From: Arion vulgaris
Taxonomy: Eukaryota > Mollusca > Gastropoda > Stylommatophora > Arionidae
Direction of reading: 5' to 3'
Length of the DNA stretch: 64,000 bases
Assembly (NCBI GenBank): GCA_020796225.1
Contig: CM036755.1
Span: forward strand, 83,275,803-83,339,802
The notes beneath the pieces were generated by a model. The model was not told the DNA's origin. It saw nothing but the letters and a program-made list of their open reading frames with translations, and did not search any database. Made by a program: the position numbers and the translations under genes. Positions 11,501 to 22,599 of this stretch are shown here, piece after piece (the stretch's first letter is position 1; each line of letters opens with the position of its first letter).

Positions 11501-13830
11501 AGACTTCTCGTAGATTCTTTAATTAGTTATTATGATTTATATTGCTTGTCTTACTTGCGAACTTCAGACTTCTCGTAGATTCTTTAATTAGTTATTATGA
11601 TTTATATTGCTTGTTTTACTTGCGAACTTCAGACTTCTCGTAGATTCTTTAATTAGTTATTATGATTTATATTGCTTGTTTTACTTGCAAACTTCAGACT
11701 TCTCGTAGATTCTTTAATTAGTTATTATGATTTATATTGCTTGTTTTACTTGCAAACTTCAGACTTCTCGTAGATTCTTTAATTAGTTATTATGTTTTAT
11801 ATTGCTTGTCTTACTTAGAACTTCAGACTTCTCGTAGATTCTTTAATTAGTTATTATGATTTATATTGCTTGTTTTACTTGCGAACTTTCTGGATTAGAT
11901 TCTTTAATTAGTTATTATGATTTATATTGCTTGTCTTACTTAGAACTTCAGACTTCTCGTAGATTCTTTAATTAGTTATTATGATTTATATTGCTTGTCT
12001 TACTTGCTAACTTCAGACTTCTCGTAGATTCTTTAATTAGTTATTATGATTTATATTGCTTGTCTTACTTGCGAACTTCAGACTTCTCGTAGATTCTTTA
12101 ATTAGTTATTATGATTTATATTGCTTGTCTTACTTGCTAACTTCAGACTTCTCGTAGATTCTTTAATTAGTTATTATGATTTATATTGCTTGTTTTACTT
12201 GCAAACTTCAGACTTCTCGTAGATTCTTTAATTAGTTATTATGATTTATATTGCTTGTTTTACTTGCGAACTTCAGACTTCTCGTAGATTCTTTAATTAG
12301 TTATTATGATTTATATTGCTTGTTTTGACTTGCAACTTCAGACTTCGTAGATTCTTTAATTAGTTATTATGATTTATATTGCTTGTCTTACTTGCGAACT
12401 TCAGACTTCTCGTAGATTCTTTAATTAGTTATTATGATTTATATTGCTTGTCTTACTTGCGAACTTCAGACTTCTCGTAGATTCTTTAATTAGTTATTAT
12501 GATTTATATTGCTTGTCTTACTTGCGAACTTCAGACTTCTCGTAGATTCTTTAATTAGTTATTATGATTTATATTGCTTGTCTTACTTGCGAACTTCAGA
12601 CTTCTCGTAGATTCTTTAATTAGTTATTATGATTTATATTGCTTGTCTTACTTGCGAACTTCAGACTTCTCGTAGATTCTTTAATTAGTTATTATGATTT
12701 ATATTGCTTGTCTTACTTGCAAACTTCAGACTTCTCGTAGATTCTTTAATTAGTTACATGATTTATATTGCTTGTCTTATTCTGAACTTCAGACTTCTCG
12801 TAGATTCTTTAATTAGTTATTATGATTTATATTGCTTGTCTTACTTGCGAACTTCAGACTTCTCGTAGATTCTTTAATTAGTTATTATGATTTATATTGC
12901 TTGTCTTACTTCAGAACTTCAGACTTCTCGTAGATTCTTTAATTAGTTATTATGATTTATATTGCTTGTCTTACTTGCGAACTTCAGACTTCTCGTAGAT
13001 TCTTTAATTAGTTATTATGATTTATATTGCTTGTCTTACTTGCGAACTTCAGACTTCTCGTAGATTCTTTAATTAGTTATTATGATTTATATTGCTTGTT
13101 TTACTTGCGAACTTCAGACTTCTCGTAGATTCTTTAATTAGTTATTATGATTTATATTGCTTGTCTTACTTGCGAACTTCAGACTTCTCGTAGATTCTTT
13201 AATTAGTTATTATGATTTATATTGCTTGTTTTACTTGCGAACTTCAGACTTCTCGTAGATTCTTTAATTAGTTATTATGATTTATATTGCTTGTCTTACT
13301 TGCGAACTTCAGACTTCTCGTAGATTCTTTAATTAGTTATTATGATTTATATTGCTTGTCTTACTTGCGAACTTCAGACTTCTCGTAGATTCTTTAATTA
13401 GTTATTATGATTTATATTGCTTGTCTTACTTAGAACTTCAGACTTCTCGTAGATTCTTTAATTAGTTATTATGATTTATATTGCTTGTCTTACTTGCGAA
13501 CTTCAGACTTCTCGTAGATTCTTTAATTAGTTATTATGATTTATATTGCTTGTTTTACTTGCGAACTTCAGACTTCTCGTAGATTCTTTAATTAGTTATT
13601 ATGATTTATATTGCTTGTTTTACTTGCAAACTTCAGACTTCTCGTAGATTCTTTAATTAGTTATTATGATTTATATTGCTTGTTTTACTTGCAAACTTCA
13701 GACTTCTCGTAGATTCTTTAATTAGTTATTATGATTTATATTGCTTGTTTTACTTGCGAACTTCAGACTTCTCGTAGATTCTTTAATTAGTTATTATGAT
13801 TTATATTGCTTGTTTTACTTGCAACTTTCT
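8594..13830. repeat. 65-bp satellite array, about 81 copies
   Basis: The unit starts CTTCAGACTTCTCGTAGATT, continues TTTAATTAGTTATTATGATT and ends in a variable GCGAA/GCTAA/GCAAA/AGAA/CAGAA. Most copies are near-identical. A minority replace the first third with CTTTCTGGATCAGATTC. A TCTTAC/TTTTAC polymorphism alternates along the array. No coding frame. Longest array in the window. Confidence 0.95.
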
Positions 13831-13856
13831 GGATGAGATTCTTGTAAACAATAGAA

Positions 13857-15800
13857 TCCCTACCGTTATCTGCACATGTCGACGAGTAGTTTCATTCTTC
13901 TTCTTCGTTATCTGCACCTGTCGTACGAGTAGTTTCATTCTTCTTCTTCGTTATCTGCACATGTCGCGAGTAGTTTCATTCTTCTTCTTCGTTATCTGCA
14001 CCTGTCGTCGAGTAGTTTCATTCTTCTTCTTCAGTTATCTGCACATGTCGATCGAGTAGTTTCATTCTTCTTCTTCGTTATCTGCACATGTCGATCGGTA
14101 GTTTCATTCTTCTTCTTCGTTATCTGCACATGTCGCATTGTAGTTTCATTCTTCTTCTTCGTTATCTGCACCTGTCGTCGAGTAGTTTCATTCTTCTTCT
14201 TCGTTATCTGCACTGTCGTCGCAGTAGTTTCATTCTTCTTCTTCGTTATCTGCACATGTCGTACGAGTAGTTTCATTCTTCTTCTTCGTTATCTGCACAT
14301 GTAATGACGAGTAGTTTCATTCTTCTTCTTCGTTATCTGCACATGATCGCAGGTAGTTTCATTCTTCTTCTTGTTATCTGCACCTGTCGTCGAGTAGTTT
14401 CATTCTTCTTCTTTTATCTGCACCTGTCGATGCAGTAGTTTCATTCTTCTTCTTCGTTATCTGCACATGTATCGACGAGTAGTTTCATTCTTCTTCTTCG
14501 TTATCTGCACATGTCAAATGCAGTAGTTTCATTCTTCTTCTTCTTTATCTGCACCTGTCGTACGAGTAGTTTCATTCTTCTTCTTCGTTATCTGCACTGT
14601 CGATCGAGTAGTTTCATTCTTCTTCTTCGTTATCTGCACCTGTCGTGCGAGTAGTTTCATTCTTCTTCTTCGTTATCTGCACCTGTCAGAGGTAGTTTCA
14701 TTCTTCTTCTTCGTTATCTGCACATGTCGTACGAGTAGTTTCATTCTTCTTCTTCGTTATCTGCACATGTCATTCAGTAGTTTCATTCTTCTTCTTCGTT
14801 ATCTGCACCTGTCATTGAGTAGTTTCATTCTTCTTCTTCGTTATCTGCACATGTCAAATGTAGTAGTTTCATTCTTCTTCTTCGTTATCTGCACATGTCG
14901 CGAGTAGTTTCTCTTCTTCTTCGTTATCTCGCACATGTCATCGAGTAGTTTCATTCTTCTTCTTCGTTATCTGCACATGTCGATCGAGTAGTTTCATTCT
15001 TCTTCTTCGTTATCTGCACATGTCGTGAGTAGTTTCATTCTTCTTCTTCGTTATCTGCACCTGTCGTACGAGTAGTTTCATTCTTCTTCTTCGTTATCTG
15101 CACATGTCGTACGAGTAGTTTCATTCTTCTTCTTCGTTATCTGCACATGTCGTACGAGTAGTTTCATTCTTCTTCTTCGTTATCTGCACATGTCGACGAG
15201 TAGTTTCATTCTTCTTCGTTATCTGCACTAGTCGAATACGAGTAGTTTCATTCTTCTTCTTCGTTATCTGCATGTCGTGACGAGTAGTTTCATTCTTCTT
15301 CTTCGTTATCTGCACATGTCGATGCAGTAGTTTCATTCTTCTTCTTCGTTATCTGCACCTGTCGAGCAGTAGTTTCATTCTTCTTCTTCGTTATCTGCAC
15401 ATGTCGTTAGTAGTTTCATTCTTCTTCTTCTTATCTGCACATGTCCATGAGTAGTTTCATTCTTCTCTATATCTGCACATTGCTGTCAGTAGTTTCATTC
15501 TTCTTCTTCTTTATCTGCAATGTCAAATCAAGTAGTTTCATTCTTTTCAGATATCTGCACATGTCTTATCAGTAGTTTCATTCTTCTTCTTCGTTATCGC
15601 ACTGTCGAGTAGTTTCCATTCTCTTCTTACATTATCTGGCCTGTCGTGGGTAGTTTCATTCTTCTTCTTCGTTATCTGCACCTGTCGCTGAGTAGTTTCA
15701 TTCTTCTCACTTCGTTATCTGCCGTCAAAATAGTATTCATTCTTCTTCAGTATCTGCACTGATGTGACTGAGTAGTTTCATTCTTCTTCTTAGTATCTAC
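13857..15800. repeat. 43-bp minisatellite with variable 3-8 bp linker, about 45 copies
   Basis: A conserved core of about 36 bp (GTAGTTTCATTCTTCTTCTTC then GTTATCTGCACMTGTC) alternates with a short hypervariable linker (for example GACGA, GTACGA, GCGA, ATCGA, AAATGCA). Degeneracy rises steadily after about 15450. Not a CRISPR: the linkers are far too short and the core is polypyrimidine. Confidence 0.92.
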
Positions 15801-16440
15801 TGTAAATAGTAAGTTCATTCTTTCGTATCGCAGAAATGCGGATGTGTTGCATTCTTCTTGCGCATGCATGGACAATGTACATTCTTGCTCGATTATCTGC
15901 ACATTCACAGAGTAGTTTCATTCTTCTTCTTGTATCTGCCTCGAAGAGCTAGTTTCATTCTTCTCTTTCTTTATGCACTGAAATCAAGCTGTTTCCATTC
16001 TTCTTCTTGTATTCCTTCTGACTGTTTCTTCCTCTTATTTATGGTTATCACATGTCGTCGTAGTTTCATTCTTCTCCGTTATCTGCACATGTCCACAGAG
16101 TTATTTCTTCTTCTTTATCTGACTGCAATAAGTTTCTTCTTTTTCTTCGTATCTGTCTCATTAAGTTCATTCTTCTTTTCGTTTTTCTGCAATCGTCATG
16201 AGATTTCATCTTCTTCTTGTAATCTGCACCTTATGTGGTTTCTCAGATTCTTTTCTATATGTGTGTGTTTACTTCTTCTGTATCTACTGATGAGTGTTTC
16301 ATTCTTCTTCGCTATCTCATGTCGCGTCAGTTGCTTCTCTTTTTTAATTATTCACTGTATGAGTTTATATTCTTTCTTCTTCGTATCTGACTTTCTGGAT
16401 CAATTTCTTCTTCGTAATCGCACCATAGATGTTATTCTCT
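15600..16440. other. Hybrid tract: 43-bp array blended with R1/LINE-G/65-bp sequence
   Basis: Words of the 43-bp core alternate every 10-30 bases with words from 8030-8700, in the same order. They are CGCAGAAAT, CGGATGTG, ACAATGTACA, CTCGAAGAG, TGAAATCAAGCTGT, GGTTATCACA, TTTTCTATATGT, TTTAATTA, TTTATATT and CTTTCTGGATCA. Orderly mixing over 800 bp is unlike an insertion. It looks like a consensus made from two different read populations. Confidence 0.7.
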
Positions 16441-16484
16441 CTACGTTATCTGCACCTGTCATCAGTTTCATTCTTCTTCTTCTT

Positions 16485-16850
16485 CTTCTTCACCATTCAA
16501 CTCCCAACAGAGCACAGATCTTCAACAAACGTCTTCCAGCTCTTCCTCTCTCTGCCATCCCTTCCAATTCTTTCCATGTTTTACCTATCTTTTATATCAG
16601 TCTCCAGCTCTCTTCTCCGGGTTATGTCTAGGCATTCCATACTCTTTCCCTGCGGGTTCCAAAATAGTGCTTGTCTTGCAATGCGTCCGGTCGGTCTTCT
16701 TCTCAATGTATGTCCTATCCATCGCCAGCATCTCTTCTTGAGTTCTTTCTTCACTGGTATCTGCTTTGTTTTTTCTCTGAGTTCCTCGTTCGTAATCTTA
16801 TCATATCATCTCAGTCCCGCTATTCTACGTAAACATCTTTTATGATTTAA
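16485..16850 (-). mobile_element. LINE-C 3' fragment
   Basis: Near-duplicate of 24085-24610. The antisense frame there reads [18 protein letters not shown], then GCLRRI, then [11 protein letters not shown], a LINE C-terminus; this copy has several stops. Confidence 0.75.
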
Positions 16851-17084
16851 AATTTAATCCTTAAAGAATACATTTTACTAGGATGGTGCAGACAAAGCAA
16901 AAGATGGATTGATGGAGTTACATACCTCTTAAAACTCCACAATTCCACAGCATACCAAGCGACCGAGCGTACACTAGCTCGGAAACAGATAATCAGTTAA
17001 ACCTGCGACGCCTAATGACACAAAGCAGAGAAGGACAAAAAAGTAAGAGGAGTTGCTTGTCCTACACACCCTAATACAGCCAAC
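16851..17084. other. Unassigned spacer
   Basis: About 230 bp with no recognised repeat or coding signal. Confidence 0.4.
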
Positions 17085-17460
17085 AAAGCAATGCAACAAA
17101 ACAATGCAACAAAACAATGCAACAAACAAGACAATGCAACAAAACAATGACAAACAAAACAATGCAACAAAGCAATGCAACAAAGCAATGCAATAAAACA
17201 AAGCAATAAAACAATGACAAAACGCAAAAACAATGCAACAAAACAATGCAACAAAACAATAGAGCAACAAAAGCAATGCAATAAAACAATAAACAACAAA
17301 CAAACAATGACAAACAGAGCAACAGTGCAACAAAGCAATGCAACAAACAGAATAAAAAAGCAAATGCAACAAAACAAAAGCAAAAAACAATGCAACAAAA
17401 CAATGCAACAAAACAAAGCAATAAAACAATGAACAAAACAAAGCAATAAAAAATGAACAA
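17085..17460. repeat. Degenerate 13-bp A-rich array
   Basis: Variants of AATGCAACAAAAC repeated over about 375 bp. The minus strand gives artificial Cys/Leu/Phe-rich frames in all phases, which I discount as repeat translation. Confidence 0.9.
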
Positions 17461-17564
17461 AGTTGAAAGAGATTGTATCTTCTTAAAGGTGCTGAAGTTG
17501 AAAACAAAAAGCCAGCTTAATTAAGGTGTCACCAAATCTAAATTTAGATCTGATACGGATATTG

Positions 17565-17905
17565 TGTTCCTACCGGTATATGTTACATAGAGCCCTCAAG
17601 CAATTTATCCATACCGCTCTATCCTGAGAAACTCGTTCAATTTCCTGTATGTAATTGAGTGCAAGGGAAGCAAAGAATACTACCACTGCAACCTACAAGG
17701 CATGTCGTAAGAGGCGAATGATGTAGGACCTAGGGAAGCTACTCTAGTAAATAAAAAGCATCGCCGAAATCGGATGTGCTAACCTACTTGTAGATGCTTA
17801 ACTGGCACAATATACAATCGTTCTTAGTGTCAGATCATATACAAATCACATCGAGTGGTTAACAAGTAGACGACATGAAGTTTTCGAAGAAGAAGAAGAA
17901 GATAA
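17565..17905. mobile_element. LINE-A 3' scrap (-) abutting R1 retroposon (+)
   Basis: 17565-17650 is a short antisense LINE-A 3' end (GTTACATAGAGCCCTCAAGC). 17655-17905 is an R1 copy on + with its GAAGAAGAAGAAG tail, lying alongside the copies at 7985 and 30925. Confidence 0.7.
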
Positions 17906-18404
17906 AGAAGAAAGAAAAGAAAAAGGATGACGTGAAGTGTACTAAACAACGATAAACTAAAGACCGCACAATAAAATGTCAAAAATATGTTTGATATACA
18001 CCAAAAAAAAAAAAAAAAAAATACAAAGAATAAAACAAAACCAAACATATCACAGATACATAAATGACAATAAAAAATGTTAATTTGCTAAACAGAATCA
18101 GAACTTTCGTTGTTCTTTAAAAAAAATAAAAAATAAACTTATTTATTTCAGATTTAAAAAAACGATTCATTCTTTCAATGCACTATCAAATATCTCATTT
18201 CATTTGTTATTTGAGAACATAACAATGTGATCTCGATAACAATACATTCGTTTCAGACTTTTACAAGGGCAATTAATTGTGAAGACTAATATTTGATCAG
18301 TAATTCAATGATTGCATCCCTTACATTGAGAACCTCTCTTGAGTTCTATAACAATGGGAAAACGAAATTGCATTAATAGTTCGTAAGAGAAGGCAGATAG
18401 AAGA
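17906..18404. other. Unassigned A/T-rich spacer
   Basis: Contains a poly(A) run at about 18003-18021 and nothing else recognised. Confidence 0.4.
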
Positions 18405-18595
18405 GAGACCTTCCTATGTTTCAGCTTCATTCTCCAGTTTCACCTACAACAACTGTGACAAGGATTGCCACCAGATAATAGGCCATTAAAGCGACAACAG
18501 ACGTTGTGATTCAGCGCAGAACAAACTAGGTGATGCAAAACCTATTGTCTCCTGAGACAAAGAGACCAATGACGATGATGATGAATTGATAAGGT
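18405..18595 (+). mobile_element. LINE-K C-terminal zinc-finger fragment
   Basis: Homologous to 52490-52655, where the frame reads FTCSNCGKECHSRIDHYNHK..C, a CCHHC-type finger found at the extreme C-terminus of some LINE ORFs. This copy is degraded. Ends in a GATGATGATGATG tail at 18574. Confidence 0.65.
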
Positions 18596-18849
18596 TACAA
18601 CAAATGACTGTTTACTTATAAATAATTATTTTTGATTATCAATTTCTTTTCAAAGTTCTTTTTTTAATACCTAAAAATCCTATATAAGTCTAGAAACTAA
18701 TCTGTGAGGTCTGTTCGTGTACGATCAACGTGTATTTAGGTCTATAGACGTTGTATATGAATAGTATCTCTTATAAGGTGGACAACTTAGTATATAAAAA
18801 TATATAAGTATAAAACTTAGCATATAAAAAGTATTTTTCTATTAACACT

Positions 18850-19290
18850 TTGTTACCAGTGCCAAACTTTGTCCCTGACAGCAACACACCACAGAAAGCT
18901 CACCACATTTGAAATTAAATGCTTGAGGAAGACAGTGGGGGTCACCAGGAAATATAGACCATACAACAAGGACATCAGAGGCAGAATGGGCATAACTTCA
19001 TGCAGCGAATACATCGAAAAACAACAAATGCTGTGGTTCGAATATTTAATGAGAATGGAATACCACGAATAAAAAGAGATCGGGTACTAGAGCCAAGGAA
19101 GACAAAGAAAAGATGGACAGACAATATCAAGATCACACTAAATAAACACGGATATCACACAACAAGGGCGACTCATCTAGCCTTGGAACGCGAATTAAAG
19201 CTACCCCTCCCTTACGCTTAACGGCAAGCGTGTACAACCAATTGCATCATTCACCTGGGGAAAGGCAATAGACAATAGACTTAGTATATG
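18850..19290 (+). mobile_element. LINE-H 3' fragment, copy in duplication 2
   Basis: Paralogue of 170-625 through the segmental duplication. The frame from 18869 breaks after MRMEYHE, where copy 1 continues. 3' end shared with 29550-29640 and 42050-42185. Confidence 0.8.
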
Positions 19291-19379
19291 ATTAAGTTAT
19301 CTTGGAGTCTGCTATACTTTGCGTATAGTCAAGTTCTCTTTATTCATAGTCTAGTTCATTTTAAAGAGGTGAAAGTTTG

Positions 19380-20015
19380 ATTGATAGGCCCATTATCATT
19401 GCATTTCGGTGAGTAACCATGTGTGCTTAGATCTCTTTCTTACACAGAAAGATCTCATCGGCAGTAAACGACCTCCGTATGACCGGCAATGGTCCCGCTA
19501 AACCTGTCTCTTCTTGATAGTCCCATCATTCTGCGTAGACACTTCATCTCTGTCATGACTAGTTTTCTTTTATTCTTTAATGTAAACGTTCGTGTTTGGC
19601 ACTCATGTCATTTAAAAGATGGGGACAATATTTTATATGAATGTTTACTTCTTTTTTCTAACTAATTTTGCCCATTCAGCGGCTTTTCAGCTTGCTCTTC
19701 TCGATGTTGGACTGCCAAGTGTTCTTTCACATGCTCAAAGGGTAACATAGAACCAACGTTTTATTGTCTATCCCCGGTGGGACTAGGAATTCTATCTCAC
19801 TCAATCTGAGATCAGGAATCTCTGGAAAAATATTCCGATGGATCCACGAAGAAGCGAACAGAATACCTTTGATGCGAGAAGCAAGCACCTAGCCACTTCA
19901 CTGCAGAAACCCACTAGGAGTTGTATTAGTATCAGTTTCAGAGTTTTTATTTCTTATCAATTCTAATGCCTGCATTGATCGATCAATAATTATTCACCAA
20001 TGGACATTTTTAGGA
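19380..20015 (-). mobile_element. SINE-M, copy 2, interrupted by a LINE-H-related scrap
   Basis: Aligns with 53400-53835. The body at 19690-19740 has a single copy of the sequence that forms the 921-1902 array (GATGTTGGACTGCCAAGTGT). A fragment at 19497-19598, antisense to 35405-35515, interrupts it. Confidence 0.65.
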
Positions 20016-20084
20016 CGGTGGTTAGTTTAGATTTTCTAGATTGCTGTCAGTATAGAACAATAATATTAATAATTTTTCTCGTAC

Positions 20085-20595
20085 CGTTAAACGTTACATA
20101 GGGCCCGCAAGCAATTTATCCATACCGATCTATCCTGGGCAACTCGCTCAATATCTTCCATAGAACTGCGACCTATATTTCTCAGAATTTATCGAAATTG
20201 AGTCCGATATTTCTTGCCTCTCTCAGCAAAGTTCATTTCAAGATTTTCTTAGTTCATCCTCTCTTCATTGAACCAGTTGCATCCCACTTCAATGTCTGCT
20301 TTGATATTCTTTGATCATTTCTTCTCAAGGTGTGTCCAACATATCTCAACCTTCTCCTTCTCATAACAGTTGTTACTAGTGGTTGACCAGACATTTCTCT
20401 GATTTCATCACTTCTCTTGAATTCGTTCCATTTTATGTTCATTATTTTTGCAGACATCTATTTTCAAATGCGTTCAACTTGCTTTCTATATCTTTAGTCA
20501 TTTTCCAACTCTCGTTAGCATATGTTAAGATTGATACAACATTTGAATTGAAAATTCGTAATTTAATTTTAATACTATATAACTTGCAGTTCCAT
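20085..20595 (-). mobile_element. LINE-A C-terminal fragment
   Basis: Antisense frames 20254-20457 and 20442-20660 read LTYANESWKMTKDIESKLNA, then KIMNIKWNEF, then RLRYVGHTLRRND, typical LINE ORF2 C-terminal sequence with a frameshift between the two. It ends immediately upstream of the gene 2 promoter segment. Confidence 0.85.
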
Positions 20596-20599
20596 CGGT

Positions 20600-20681
20600 A
20601 CAGAACTAGATAAGTGGACAATTTCACGATTTGTGAATCCACAGCTAGGAAACGGAACACTTTAAGACCTGGCTTTGAACA
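20600..20681 (+). promoter_or_regulatory. Probable promoter/5'UTR of lectin gene 2
   Basis: About 75 bp conserved with 2930-3007. The flanking upstream sequence is LINE-A, whose antisense end contributes CTATATAAC at about 20574, a possible TATA-like element. This would place the core promoter at a transposon boundary; not demonstrated. Confidence 0.4.
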
Positions 20682-20718
20682 ATGATAAGCTTCAGGTATA
20701 TAACAATTTTAATTACAG
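20682..20718 (+). CDS. Lectin gene 2, exon 1 (signal peptide)
   Basis: ATG at 20682, 12 codons (MISFRYITILIT) plus one base, donor CAG|GTAAGG at 20719. Joins in phase 1 to 26070. Differs from gene 1 exon 1 by two residues. Confidence 0.82.
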
Positions 20719-21589
20719 GTAAGGATGACTTTGATATGCTTGTCTGTCTGTCTGTATGTCTTATGTTGACATTAATTCGACATTGTGGTGCCGGGACCCG
20801 CAAGGGAAGCAAAGAATAGTACCACGGCTTGCATATTCATTTCATAATCAGTGCACTACGGGAAATAACCATGGGGGTTCCAATATTTTTCTTGCAAAGA
20901 ACGATCAGAGACAGTGCATAAACTGCGAATGTCCCCAAAGTAAATAGTGAACGTGTTTTGTAGGAATTTTATTGTTATTCTTTAAAAAAAAAAGTACCCC
21001 GTAGCAGCGGTTTTGTAACATACTCGTATTGATTTTTGACTGTCAATGGTTCTTGGGCGTGCTCAACTTGAGCCATTACGTCTCTGACAGGACTAGGAAC
21101 TTGTTCTCATCTCATCAAGCTTGTTGATATCTTTCTTGCTTACATTTTAGCAGCAGATGAAATGTAGGGTAATACACTTTAGTAGCAGTGGCGACGAAAG
21201 ACAGTTTATGAAGTACACACAAAAGCCCGTTCTTTAAATCTCTTACCCTGAAGCTGTGAAGCAAATCAGGACTTGAGAAGAGAAACAAAGACAAGGTGCA
21301 CAGAGAGACTCGCTTCAGGTATACCATTTTTCGACTTGACGTTGAAAAGCAAAACAGGATTAGAGAATAAATAAATGAAATGTCTCGCAATTCTTTTGCC
21401 AGAAGCCAGCAAGCTGTAGTGGATATCCTTGGTGATTCGACCATCAACCATAAGGGATAAGGCAATCAACCACTTCCATATACAATGCTGTTTGGAGTAA
21501 GTTAGCTATGTCGGTCTTCCTTATATTCAATCAAATCTGACACCTTGCTACGGTATCTCAGTAGATGTGGTACTATATAGCTGCTCTGG
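20719..21589. other. Gene 2 intron, 5' part
   Basis: Single copy of the CTGTCTGTCTGT unit at 20738; an R1 5' scrap at 20788-20830; a diverged SINE-M-like stretch at about 20850-21115. 21115-21490 has an open minus frame with no recognisable domain. 21495-21605 matches the gene 1 intron. Confidence 0.5.
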
Positions 21590-21995
21590 TACCTTGTAAT
21601 CTCTTGGACTCAACACACTACATTCCTATGTTTCTTAATACAGTTCTCTTTGTCCATATTCTATGTGTGTATATGTTAAATGTATATAAGTTACATATGT
21701 ATATATTTGATTTGTATAGTTTATCTTCTTTTTTCCACTTCTAAAATTTTTGCATTTATTTCGTTAGTCACATTTAGCCGCAGATTTTCATTTTAGGTCC
21801 GTTAGGAACTTATTGTTTGATTCTACATTTTGAGAGTTGTGTGAGAAGTGAATTCTTCACTTTTCTTGTATCCTTTGCTTGATAAAGATCGTTTGGTCGA
21901 AACGTTGCTGTATATTGTTATTGTTTTTTTTGTAAAACTACAGTACTTTTTTTTTGTGTGTGTTTCGTTATTATAATTTAGATGATGGTTTTTAT
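21590..21995 (+). mobile_element. Penelope-like element 3'UTR fragment
   Basis: Shares ordered words with the PLE at 50389-51870: GGTACCTTG, ACTACATTCCTATG, GCTTGATAAAG, GTCGAAACGTTGCTG, GTAAAACTACAGTA and GTGTTTCG. Contains one copy of the sequence that is tandemly expanded at 54480-55115. Confidence 0.8.
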
Positions 21996-22129
21996 GTGTA
22001 ATTCCTTCTCTGATTCCCATCTAGACAACTTTATTTGTTGTTGAGCAATATCTTCAACTTATTGGGAGTTGGGTTAATGCTAACAACCCAGATACAAAAT
22101 GGCAGGTTTAGGTATGACTGGATGTCGTC

Positions 22130-22570
22130 TATAGAAGTTTCTAACCTTTAGAGACTTACGTGGATATATTGTCCTGGGCATACCGGTATTAAATGAAAGG
22201 GCATGAACGATCGATTATCGATTGTTGGAGAGTTGAAGTTGGATAAGGATGTTCTTCAATCTCTTCACGACTGCCTGTTGGATGAAGACGCTAAGTTGAA
22301 GTTGGATAAGGATGTTCTTCAATCTCTTCACGACTGCCTGTTGGATGAAGACGCTAAGATAGACGTCGAATCGATCCACCGATTTAAGCAGTTTTGAGTT
22401 ACCCGTATTACGGGGAGAATTTGATATCTAAGGGGCAGAGTGAAGAGTGTGTAACCAGCGAGCCACATGAACCATCAGTATGCATACTCTTCGATATATG
22501 TTGGGGGAGAATGAGCACCTATGTGTCTGCCCGTGCAATGACGTCAGTTTAGCAACCAATAACTAATAAC
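22130..22570. mobile_element. R2 composite, RNase H remnants in opposite orientations
   Basis: Same order as 36355-36740. On + near 22160 it encodes TWIYCPGHTGIK, the RNase H C-terminal motif. On - near 22480 it encodes HTDGSCGSLV, the RNase H N-terminal motif. A 63-bp direct duplication lies at 22233-22362. No intact protein. Confidence 0.55.
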
Positions 22571-22599
22571 CAAAATCTATAAAAATGAAAGTATTACAG

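Noticed and set aside
13857..15800. CRISPR-like array of conserved repeats and variable spacers
   Set aside because: Spacers are only 3-8 bp, the core is a polypyrimidine-rich minisatellite, and the DNA is eukaryotic.
16974..17507. Cys/Leu/Phe-rich membrane-like proteins on minus
   Set aside because: Three frames give similar peptides from a 13-bp A-rich repeat.
21115..21469. Minus-strand 116-codon frame
   Set aside because: No domain, no second copy, lies inside the gene 2 intron.
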